The position numbers and the translations under genes were made by a program. A stretch of 64,000 nucleotides of DNA from Dirofilaria immitis (lineage: Eukaryota > Nematoda > Chromadorea > Rhabditida > Onchocercidae): NCBI GenBank assembly GCA_024305405.1, contig JAKNDB010000109.1, forward strand, positions 620,001 through 684,000, given 5' to 3'. The notes beneath the pieces are model-generated. The model was not told where the DNA came from and ran no database searches. It saw only the letters and a program-made list of their open reading frames with translations. Of this stretch, positions 25,604 to 35,700 are shown piece after piece; the first letter of the stretch is position 1; every line of letters starts with the position of its first letter.

Positions 25604-26005
25604 ATGGCAAAGTCATCGACGAAACAAGAAGGGAAGGAGAAGAAAGCTGAGAAGAAGGCTGAGAAGAAAGTTGAGAAGAAGCGAGGAAAGAAAAATCTTG
25701 AAGAAAAGAAGAAACGACGTACTCAACGTAAGGAGTCCTATTCGGTCTACATTTATCGTGTCCTCAAACAGGTTCATCCAGATGTTGGGATTTCGTCGAA
25801 GGCAATGTTGATAATGAATTCGTTTGTTAACGACGTCTTCGAACGAGTCGCAGTTGAGGCAAGCCGTTTGGCGCACTACAGTAAACGATCGACGATATCG
25901 GCCCGAGAGATTCAAACAGCTGTTCGATTAATTCTTCCTGGAGAATTGGCGAAACATGCTGTGTCGGAAGGTACGAAGGCTGTGACCAAATACATGAGTG
26001 CGTAG
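25604..26005 (+). CDS. Histone H2B with expanded lysine-rich N tail
   Basis: Core histone, intronless, 133 residues. The fold region is canonical: [60 protein letters not shown] and [20 protein letters not shown]. The N tail is longer than usual and built of repeated KKAEKK/KKVEKK units. The C terminus is MSA and lacks the usual final Lys. The start is the ATG at 25,604; the GTG immediately before it is not used in eukaryotes. A perfect histone hairpin follows at 26,049, then AATAAA at 26,121. It is the only intact H2B in the window, between two H2A copies. Confidence 0.95.
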   Translation: MAKSSTKQEGKEKKAEKKAEKKVEKKRGKKNLEEKKKRRTQRKESYSVYIYRVLKQVHPDVGISSKAMLIMNSFVNDVFERVAVEASRLAHYSKRSTISAREIQTAVRLILPGELAKHAVSEGTKAVTKYMSA

Positions 26006-26048
26006 TGGACGGTCTCACGTTTTCTACTTCATTTCCTCTGAACCCAAC

Positions 26049-26064
26049 GGCCCTCTTTAGGGCC
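26049..26064 (+). terminator. Histone mRNA 3' stem-loop of H2B
   Basis: GGCCCTCTTTAGGGCC forms a perfect six-base-pair stem with a CTTT loop, 43 bases after the stop. This is the SLBP-binding hairpin of replication-dependent histone mRNAs. A C in the first loop position is, as I recall, typical of Caenorhabditis-type nematode hairpins. Confidence 0.93.
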
Positions 26065-26694
26065 ACAAATTTATGAATTATGCTTACACCTCTGATGGTT
26101 CTATATTTTATTTGAAGCAAAATAAAGTTTTATCAATGTTCTAACAGTGTTTTACTCTATTATTTTAGCGATGGGATGTTTTCAACTCTACTACACTTAT
26201 TCGGGTTTGTAAATAGAGTTGAAGTTTAGAGTATTAAAATAAAAGCTCAGAATCACAGCTGGTGATACTCTGATCTAGAATAAGCTTAAGATAATATATA
26301 ATAGATTATCCATGGATATTTTGGAGAAGCATAACCCAAACGAGATGTTTTAGATTTATCTCGAAATTTTAGAAAAGATGTGAATACATTATAAATTGCT
26401 CCAAATTCTCATAATTCAACTGCAAATTAATCAGCAAAAATTCAAATTCCTCTTAAATGAGCAATGACTGATTCTGATGTTCATTAAGAATCATTCGCAG
26501 AATGCACCACGAATTTTAGTCACAGGAATCCCATCTATTGTTGTAAAGATGATAATCGAAAATTAATTACAATATAATAAATATATTCTGTGCATTATTA
26601 TATTCTTTGATATTGCCATAGAGAAGAGAGCATAGAAAGATATAGTTGAATACTATGATTGACTGTTGTGGATGGATGGTTATTAGGTTTACTC

Positions 26695-26721
26695 GTCACG
26701 TCACGTACAGTTTGTCACGTA
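26695..26721 (+). promoter_or_regulatory. TCACGT repeats in right H2A promoter
   Basis: TCACGTCACGTA followed by TTTGTCACGTA, about 100-120 bases upstream of the TATA box. The same core occurs before H2B. This is probably the co-regulatory element of the histone pair. Confidence 0.5.
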
Positions 26722-26816
26722 TCATGAAAGAGCATGAAGTAAGAAATGAAGGAAAAAAGAAATGTGAAAGACTAGCTAAAATTGACAGAATTCAATTTAG
26801 TATCATCCCGAATTCC

Positions 26817-26823
26817 TATAAAT
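26817..26823 (+). promoter_or_regulatory. TATA box of right H2A
   Basis: TATAAAT. Its last two bases are the AT of an upstream in-frame ATG (26,822), which therefore cannot be the translation start; the H2A start at 26,900 is preferred. Confidence 0.8.
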
Positions 26824-26899
26824 GGCGTGCTATTGCGAGTTACGCATCATTGTTTCCGACCTAAGTTACTGTTTGGTCGGTTTTTCGTTGTTCGCGTAT

Positions 26900-27277
26900 A
26901 TGGCAGGGGAAAAGCAAAACAAGACTCGGGTGAAGAACGCGAAGTCGAGATCTGACAGAGCTGGATTGATCCTTCCGGTCGGTCGTTTTCATCGGAAGCT
27001 TCGTGAGGGTTATTATGCTGATCGAATAGCTGTCAATGCTTCAGTATATCTTACAGCAGTGCTTGAATATCTGGTTGCCGAAATTTTGGAGTTAACTGGC
27101 AACGTGGCAAGTCAAAATAAGAAGGCACGAATCAGCCCACGGCATCTACAGATAGCCATACGGACCGACGAAGAACTGGATAAACTTCTATCGAACGTAA
27201 CGATCTCTGAAGGCGGTGTATTACCACATATTCCAGCCGCACTCTTCCCCAAGATAACTGACCGAACAGAAATTTGA
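26900..27277 (+). CDS. Divergent histone H2A, right copy
   Basis: Same 125-residue protein as the left-arm copy, encoded on the plus strand, so the two H2A genes point away from the centre. Promoter, coding and 3' sequences are near-identical, consistent with very recent duplication or continuing gene conversion. It has the H2A fold with an intact acidic patch but an unusual loop 1 and tails. It lies 0.9 kb downstream of H2B in the same direction. A degenerate hairpin at 27,327-27,342 and AATAAA at 27,404 suggest poly(A) 3' ends. Confidence 0.93.
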   Translation: MAGEKQNKTRVKNAKSRSDRAGLILPVGRFHRKLREGYYADRIAVNASVYLTAVLEYLVAEILELTGNVASQNKKARISPRHLQIAIRTDEELDKLLSNVTISEGGVLPHIPAALFPKITDRTEI

Positions 27278-27326
27278 TACAGATTGGTCTCATTTGATAG
27301 GACCTGTTAGGTTACCCTAATCCAAT

Positions 27327-27342
27327 TACTCTCTTTAAGGTT
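27327..27342 (+). other. Degenerate histone 3' hairpin of H2A (right)
   Basis: TACTCTCTTTAAGGTT aligned to the H2B hairpin. The loop and 3' flank are kept while stem pairing is broken at two positions. AATAAA follows at 27,404-27,409. Confidence 0.65.
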
Positions 27343-28510
27343 ACAAATTTATGAACTACGCTTGTACCTTTGGTGATTTTATTTCCGTGTTTCATTGAAG
27401 TGAAATAAAAGTTTATTACTGGAGTACCAACACAAAAATGAATTGTAACCGATATTATTTAATAGTATTCTCATCTAAGTTTTGCAAGTTGAGGTTTCGG
27501 TCATTATTAAAACTACCTCGAAACAATCTTAAATTTACGATAAGTTAGAAATGATAACAGACTGCTCGCCGAGATATGTCAGACGATATTTCTACTCCGA
27601 TATAAAACGAATGCATGGATATAGTGTATGATGTTCTTCGGATATGATGCCTTTACAGTATACCATTTCGTTATATGATCTTTTATTAATCTTTAATATA
27701 TAAATGAAATTCAATAAACGAATGAGATGACTTAATATATTGGACCCGAGAAATTATAAGCAGAAATGTTTATAATTATTATTATTGTTCGCTATTATGG
27801 TATTGGTGTTTAAGGTCCAACACAGGGCATTTTTGTCTTATGAGTAATTACAATGGGATTGATCAATTGAAGTTTTTGGAGAAATGAGTAAATCAACATT
27901 TTTGAATTGCTGCATTAAAATTTGAAATTGATTTTTCAGATCTTCAACAGTGCTTGTAATGGCTCCTCATCCATCGATCAACACATTATGATAAAATTCA
28001 TTTTCAAAGATATTAATTTCTTAAACACATCATTGAAGTAGTGTAAAGGAAATTTGAAGCTCAACAAAAAAGACATTCTAATAAGGCACAATTTGAATAT
28101 TATTCACTAATATATACTAAAAACAAATTAATCCAAAATTCATCAATGCTTCTTTTTTGTCGAAGAATGAAAGTTTGAAAATTCGAAATGATTTATCATC
28201 GAACAAAGAACTCCCAATGCATTTGCAAAATTTCGCCGTGTGTATTTACAGAACTAAAATATTTAGGTAAAAGAAAAACAAAAAAAAAAATACAACGTTT
28301 GGAATTCTATCAAATTTCAAAATATATGTTTATGAATGTTAGAATTAATAAATAAGTTCATGATGAGGTACTGTTTTCTCATTTCCGATGCCACACCGAG
28401 AAAGCTTCACAACAAATAAATAAATTCGAAGCAAATTCTATTTCAAAAATCAAATTAAAATGCGTTATTCTAGAAAATTAAATGATGCAATACTTATTCA
28501 CCTTTATGCT

Positions 28511-28556
28511 TTATACAGGTGTTGAATGTGGGCCATTTCTGTATCGCTCGCCATGA
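28511..28556 (-). pseudogene. Orphan copy of the adhesion gene's last exon
   Basis: Mirror copy of 21,917-21,962, including the TTTCAG acceptor and the codons for HGERYRNGPHSTPV plus stop. No upstream exons of that gene exist on this side, so the copy is a passenger of the palindrome and not a gene. Confidence 0.9.
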
Positions 28557-29779
28557 CTGAAATAAAAGAATCCTTAGAAGAGTTATACATTCGTCAAAAA
28601 GTTTGTAAAATCTTATCGCAAAATTTAAAACTGAATTTAATATTTACACTGAAAAAAGAAAGAAAGTTGGAAGCTTTTCAGAGTATAGAAAAATTTCTCC
28701 TACCATTAAATTAAGAAAAAAATTGGGTAATTAAAGTCAAAAAATAATTTCCACACGAAACAAAATGATGTAATAATAAGTGAAATTTCCCGATTAGAAT
28801 GCTTGCTACTGTAGAAACAATTTCTTCATTTTTTTATGATTTCATCACTCCAGAGATTTTAATCTAATATTTACGTTTCAACTGCAAAACTGGTTTTGAA
28901 CTTTCTCTCATTCGGTATTATCAGGTATTATAAAGACTGTTAATCTCCTTTGTTTCCAGAAATATTGAAGTAATCGATCCGGTAAGCTGTTTCAATGTTT
29001 AGATTCAATAGCTACAATGCATGATCGGAACTAATAAAGTAGGAATCTTTTTCGTCTCTCAAATAATCTAAAAAAATATTCAAACTAATTAAATTGATAT
29101 AGCCCAATCTAGATCACTTTAGCACTCGAGTCGTTACCTTTCGGTCTATGTTAGCTTAATTTCAGTTTAATTTTATTCTTCGAGGCTTAATGATAATACC
29201 TCAGCTTTTTCATGAAAGCTTCTGAATAGATTAATCAATCTCATATTCTCGATGGATTTTTATGCGATATCGAAGTTAGTGCCATCATATGCGAAATGAT
29301 AAACTAAATTTATTTGTTGTGAAATTATTAACTTCAGTTTAAAACAGTTTAGATTTGAAACTAATTTTGAGATCTTTGTTTCTACTGACATTCTTCCTCT
29401 GACTATATCTTAAACATTAAAGAGAACAATTACGTATATGAAATAAAAATATAAAATATTTTCAAATTTAAAATTGCAAATAATCAATGTTCATTTAGGC
29501 TTTCATTTATCATTAAAAATCAGTTCCATCAAAATTTATGCGTTCGAATTCGAATTTGCAGATGATCTATTAATTACCATAATTGATGTATTTATGGCCT
29601 TAAAGAGAATCGCTGCGATTAGCTAAGTACATTGCATATTTGTTCATGTCTTAGACAAATATTTTGAAGTATGATGATAATTCGCAAGACATGAAGCGAA
29701 CGTAAGTTGACATCTTCAGCCGGTCAAACAAGAATGTTTCATTGGCCTTTTGTAATGCGAGCATCGTGAATGATTTGGA

Positions 29780-31080
29780 AAAAATCTAAAGTGATTTCTC
29801 TGATATCATGCTGAATGGAAATTTCGAGATCAGCCATTCGATGAATCGTTGAAGCGTCGCACACCTAGTTCGTAACGAAAGGACTTTTTGACTCATTAAT
29901 AATTGGATTTAATCTTTATTATGCCTTCCTCCATCGATAATCATTTATGTTAAAGTTCTGCTAACTCTTATGACATTATGACTTCCAGCTTTTCTGCTTC
30001 AGTTCGTATGATTAGTTGTGTAAACAATCAATAAAATTCTCGACGACTAATTCATTTTATACATTTCTATGTCAAAAGTCCACTCGTCTATTTTCTAATC
30101 ATCCAATGATTGAAAAATAATGAGAGGAATTCAATTTGATTATTCCACTTAACCTTTAATAAGACAATTTGAACTACTAACAACATAAATAAAATCAATC
30201 GATAAACTGCATGTATTCAATTTGTTAAAAAATTTAATAATTTTTTCAAATAAAATTCAATTTTTCGAGATTATTTTAAAGTAATTAAAATAATCTCGAA
30301 AAATTGAAAAATTCCTCTTTTGTTTTAAAGAATAATGTATAAAGTATCATCTAATTCATATATTAGAATTCATACATTAACATATAGTATACTTGCCATA
30401 CGTGAATTCTAAGTTTTAATTGTAGAATCAGCGTGTTTCTGTTACGTAATACATTTATAAAAACGTGAAAATAAAATCATGCACGTATTAGCCATTTTAA
30501 ATTCGCAAATAACTTATGCTACTAACTACTATTACAATCACTATTCTGTTTAATCTAAATCAATTCATAATTGATTTATAAATGATGTTTAATCATTAGT
30601 TATTTTAAATAAATGTATCAATTTAAAAAAGAAAAAAAAGAAATTTATCGTCAACTAAAATACCTTAATGATTTTTCTTTATTAACGTATTGAAAAATTT
30701 TTCGTATCTGATAAAGAAAAAAATGAAGGATATCAAATAAAAAGTTAATTTTCATCTCTATGTATTTCATGATCAATTTTGATAAATACAATTTATATTA
30801 AAAATATATAAATCTTCTGAAAATATGAAGCAAACAGTAGGATGAAGTAGATGAAGAAGATACTTCATCCTAGCAAAATGTCAACATAAGCGATAATCGA
30901 TAAAGGCATAATGAAGATTAAATTTAGCCAATTGATGGGATCAAACAGTGCTTTCGTCACGAACTAAATGTGACAAATCTCTGAGGATTTCGACGCTTTA
31001 GCGATTCATCGAAGAACCTCTTCTCTCAAAATTTCCATTGCAATATCTCAACTCAATTTATTTAGATTCTAAAAATTAAT
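29780..31080. repeat. Diverged inverted repeat, about 1.3 kb
   Basis: The left arm, about 29,780-29,960, reappears in reverse complement at about 30,880-31,080. Paired landmarks are GATGAATCG...GAAGCGTCG, AGTTCG(T/C)AACGAAAG-type, TTTAATCTT(T/C)ATTATGCC and ATCGATAATC...TTATGTT. Identity looks like roughly 70-80 percent by eye. It may be a decayed foldback or DNA-transposon remnant. Confidence 0.65.
30256..30308. repeat. Perfect 24-bp hairpin
   Basis: Arms 30,256-30,279 and 30,285-30,308 are exact reverse complements (TTCAATTTTTCGAGATTATT and continuing) around the 5-base loop AGTAA. It lies within the diverged inverted repeat, about 120-140 bases left of its axis. Confidence 0.9.
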
Positions 31081-32740
31081 TTCTTTTGATTCTAAAAATT
31101 GTCACTTTTGTTTCTTATTTTCTTCAAGTTTTTGTCAAATTAAAATTATAAATTGTTGCTATTAATTTTTTTCAAATTCATGATTTCCTAATCAATTCAA
31201 TATAATTGATAAAAAATGCTGAGATTGTTGTTAGATAATCATAAACTACTCAATCTAAATGGTACTCAATGATTTGGAATACATCAATATAAACTGAGAA
31301 ACAATGCATTAAAAAAAGATTCTGATCGCTTGTATCAAAAAAAAAGTTAACAAATTTTCAATGAAACTTGATAGAACTAAATAATTTTGATCTAAAAGCA
31401 AGCTTTGTTTTGCCGTGAAATATGTAATTCAAACTTACTCCATCTTAATTAAATTTTAATCTTAAACTCAATTTTATTCTCTTGTAGAAGTAATTTAAAT
31501 GTAATAAATTTGCCATTTGTTTTGAATGTATTTGGAAGATGTTTGCATGATTTTACATATGAAACGATCAGCATTGATTATTAGCACTTATCATTCTTTG
31601 TCAAGAGCAAGCCTTGTTTATCTGATTTAGAAAAATATATAAAGTTTTTATGTAAAGTTGTCTTTCTAACAAATTCTAATTTTGTTTTCAAAATTAGATT
31701 GTAATAATGCTAAGCTATAGCAAAGCTAGTGGCAGAAATTTTCTGAAAGAATAGCGCTAAAATGTCACTATAGTGTTTCTAAATATCATCGCATTCGAAA
31801 TATTCCCAATAACAAAATTTGTTGAAATATCAAATTCGTTCTCGTAGGGGTCGCAAATCGATGAACATGATTTCTTCGCTAATTTATCGTAATTACTATT
31901 TTAACATTCTTGTTGTTTCCCTTTACTTAATAGCACTCAACATCTATCAAGTCTAATCTACGAAACCAGAATCTTACCAATACGCACCTACCCGCATGTT
32001 CTCGGTGCCAAACATATTACAATCAACTAGCAAAAATCATTAGAATTTCGACCAGCGTACGCTTGAATTTTTCCCGCACTTTGGACAGGTCTTCCACTCA
32101 CGCAAATTTCGGAGGTATTTGCACTAAGATTGGGCAACCTAAGGGGTTAAAGGGTTTATGAACTATTTCTGACATGATGGAGGAATTCTCGGGACTTGAA
32201 GTAATATGATAAAATGTTTTGATCTCGAGAAAAAGGCGAAAGAGTTATTGGAAGGTTGTAAATAGAAGGATGGGAAATTGACGAGCACGTGTTACGTTAT
32301 ATTTTTGATAAAAGAAACGTTAGATTATCCAGAAGATCTGTATTCCTAAATATTTAATTCAAGCGATTGTATTTATATAAGTATTATCTATATGTCTCGG
32401 ATACAACAATATTGCTTTTGAAACAGTCTAGTAAAGTCATTGCGGAGCGGCTAAAAACATATTTTATTACTACTTTTCAAGCATTAGTCTAAATCAAGCG
32501 AACATTCCCTTGATTATTATTAACAGCATGATCAAGGCATAATCAGTAATTCATTACCGAAGCAATGGTAGATAGTTTTATAACAATTTCTTACATTTCT
32601 GCTCGAAAAATTTATTAGAAGCTTTATGGACATAGTTATTAATTGTTCTATCAGAATCTTTTTTATCAATCAGTTTTTATGGTTAGGAAACCGGACAAGA
32701 ATATTTTCCGGTTTGATGGTGTTGGAGTGTGGTGTTCTGT

Positions 32741-35700
32741 ATGGGTCAAATAGCGTCCCTTCGACGAAGAACCAATGTCCCGAATGTAACGAATGGGACA
32801 GATAATGATGATGAGAATTGTGAAATGCATCGATTTTCCAGTCATCCAGGTAAAAATATATTTTCCAATTTCGGATAAAAACATACCACAATTTATTTAG
32901 TAAATGAGGATTGATTTGCAGACATACCAAATAAATTTATTTTTTTGTGTTGTCTGTTTAAATCCAATAGAAGAAATTAATGTGACATACTATTTAATAA
33001 CATGCTGCTTAATTTGAACGTCCAATTTTTAAATTTATATTCTTCCACTCTGTAGTAAAGCAGAGAAGTTTGCCAGCGTTAGACGATTTGTGAGATTACC
33101 TGAATTGAATCTGCAAGATGTGTCTTTGTTGTTTCCCAGGAATTTTATCTAATAAACAACGATTTTTGTTTCCTTATTTGTTATTTGGAATATATTTTCT
33201 ATCTATGCCTATATATTTATAGGTATTCTTTAAGATTAAAGCCTTAAAACTTCTGAAAATTCAAGAAATAAAACTTTTTGAGGAGCCTTTTTGGTTCATA
33301 CTTCTTATTGGGAGGTGAACGATATGATTTGGCAAAACCGGAAGCTTTTTTGTTTGGCGAAAATGCAGATCTAGATGTACTTGGCAACAGATCAGTGCAG
33401 GTACATCCTTAGTACGAATATGAGTTCATACTAAACTCTTTTTAAGTCCTTATCAAGAAGTTCATGTTTATTTTACACTTGTTTTCCTGTTTAGGAGAGA
33501 TTTTGTTTCCATACTCTATAGAGTATTTTGTTCTTTAGTTCCCATACTGTAGAGTATTTTGTTCTTTAGTTCCCATACTCGAGCCAACCAGTGAATGATC
33601 CGGTGAGGACTTTGAATGCTTTAATCAATCTTCGCCGGGATTCGTTAAAACTAACAAAGTAAGTGAATTAAAGTGCACTGTAGTTGAATTTCTGTTTTTG
33701 CTTGTTACAAAGTCAGACATCACTGTCTGAAAGTTTCTTTCCAAATCATCGCGTATATATCTAATCTGATACATGAGAAAAGAGTTGGACAATCTGCATT
33801 ATATGAAAATGTTCGTGAATAAAAGAAAAAAATGAAATAACTCGTTGAGATTCAACAAGAAAAATGAATTAAAAATTGTAAAGGAAAGATTTTATATGGC
33901 TTTCTATAAAGATATGTGAAAATTTTTATCATCTTATCTAGAAATTTTGGCTTTTAGAAGCAAAAACGATGTGCAAGAGAATAATAAGAATTCGTTCTAC
34001 CTGGAATTCTATTTCGATTGTGACAGTGCTTGTTACGTACAAATTCATTTCTTTGCAAAGGAATATGTTAACGATGGGCGTATACAGTACGTTTCCTAAA
34101 ATTGTTTGAAGTTTTGCTACGTTTCAGTAGTTGTTTTGTAGATTATCGTGTCGATCCCTTATAAATGATTGTTCGGATATCTTTATTGTATGTCCCTGTG
34201 GGTATGAAAAGAACTTAATCTTGATAGTCCTCGAATCATATAAAATAGTATAGTGAAATATAAAGTACTGTTTATCACTACATTGTTATGCAAATGTATT
34301 GTTATTATCATTCAGTATCAGATCATAATAATTGAGTCGATGTTACGAAGAGGAAATATGTTGATTTTTTAATCAGCAGTTAAATTAGATGTACTCGCTG
34401 TTGACTTCTAAAGCATTTACTTGCAGATTTGTACACAAGTATCCTCAGCTGAAGTCATCAGAGCAATATTATTTTGATATTGGTGCAGAACAACATTTCA
34501 ATAAGTTCGTAATGGACACTGCTATGTATGACCTTAGTTCCGTATGTCTTTCTCTGCTTATTATATTTTTACATTAAACAAACATATTAACGCATTTCAT
34601 TTGGAGATTTGTAGTTCTTTTCCGAATAAAATCGCTGCTGTTATCTATAATTAATCATTCCAGCATCCAAAGGATAGTTGTATGCATGAGAAATTTGAAT
34701 TTTAGATGCATTATGAAAGTGGTTCCTACTTTCCGGTTGTCATCGAAATTCGTGCCGTTGATTGTGGTATCGAACAGATGCAGTCAACAATGGCTAGCAT
34801 CGAACATGCAACTGATCAATGTGCGACTTTTGTTGTGAAGGCGCTGAAACAAAAATTAGTGAGTGTTTGATTCAAATCTGGATTAAGTAGAGTAACACTA
34901 TGAAACCGTTGCTGACTTGGTTACAAGTGAAAATCAAATAATTGAATAAGTATCTAATTATTTTCTCGAACCCACTTTGATTATCGGCGACTGATTAGAG
35001 AAAACTGTCCAATATTAATTGACTGATCAATTATTTTTCCACCTTGATTTCTTGAAGACTTGAAAGAATATGTTTTTCAATACTGTCCGTACTGTTTTCG
35101 CTTGTAACAAGCTTCTAATGAGAATCAATTAATAACGAATTTTTATCAACTGATTTTTAAAGTTATCATAATACTGCATAATAGAATAATGTGAGAAAAT
35201 TCCTACTGAGGTGGAAAGATAAAACAAAACCCAGATAAAGTAAAAAATATTGCCTTTATATTATAATTTCAGTACTGTATTAAAGCATTGAAATTAAGAT
35301 TAATTTGTAGGTAGCTGATGGTGTAGTATATTTGTTACAAGAAATTTACGGGATTGAGAATAAGGAACACGATCTTGGTGATGAAAATGGATCCGAGTGC
35401 ATCATTTGTATGTCTGATATTCGTGATACTGTTATCCTTCCATGTAGACATTTATGCATTTGTAATGGATGCGCGGAAACATTGAGGTATAAGGTCAGGC
35501 TTTTTCAATTTCTCTACTTTTAAAAATGTCTTCTATCAAAAAATTTTTTTGGCTCTTTAGTTTTGTTATTCTGAAGGTGGTGAAACCTGAATAATTTCTT
35601 CCTATAATATTCGAATTATATTTTTATATTTGCATATTTCTGAAATTTTCCTATGGGAGATATGCTAGCTTATTTCCATTTCCAAGAGATTTTTCTCAAT

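Larger units (their letters stand above)
24299..26174. other. Central spacer of the palindrome
   Basis: The 1,876 bases between the arms. They contain an H2B pseudogene on the minus strand, unique sequence with repeated histone-promoter-like motifs, and the intact H2B gene on the plus strand. Because it is unique and longer than 1 kb, the inversion is unlikely to be a simple foldback read artefact. Confidence 0.8.
26175..28670. repeat. Right arm of the 2.5-kb histone palindrome
   Basis: Reverse-complement partner of 21,803-24,298. It carries the second H2A gene and, near its outer end, an orphan copy of the adhesion gene's last exon. Beyond 28,672 the similarity ends. Confidence 0.95.
28671..32740. 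other. Intergenic region before the RING ligase gene
   Basis: No supported gene. It holds a diverged inverted repeat (29,780-31,080) with a perfect hairpin inside it at 30,256-30,308, and ordinary AT-rich sequence with few homopolymers. The last few hundred bases are presumably the RING gene promoter. Confidence 0.6.

Noticed and set aside
25613..26120. Minus-strand open frames opposite H2B
   Set aside because: Shadows of the H2B coding strand; no homology of their own.
26822..26899. 26-residue N-terminal extension of H2A (same in the left copy)
   Set aside because: The upstream ATG overlaps the TATAAAT box, so it would not be transcribed; the extension is not histone-like, and MAGEKQ... 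gives a normal H2A start.
21803..28670. Palindrome as a foldback sequencing artefact
   Set aside because: The spacer is 1.9 kb of unique sequence, the flanks differ, and the arms carry at least one base substitution besides homopolymer differences.
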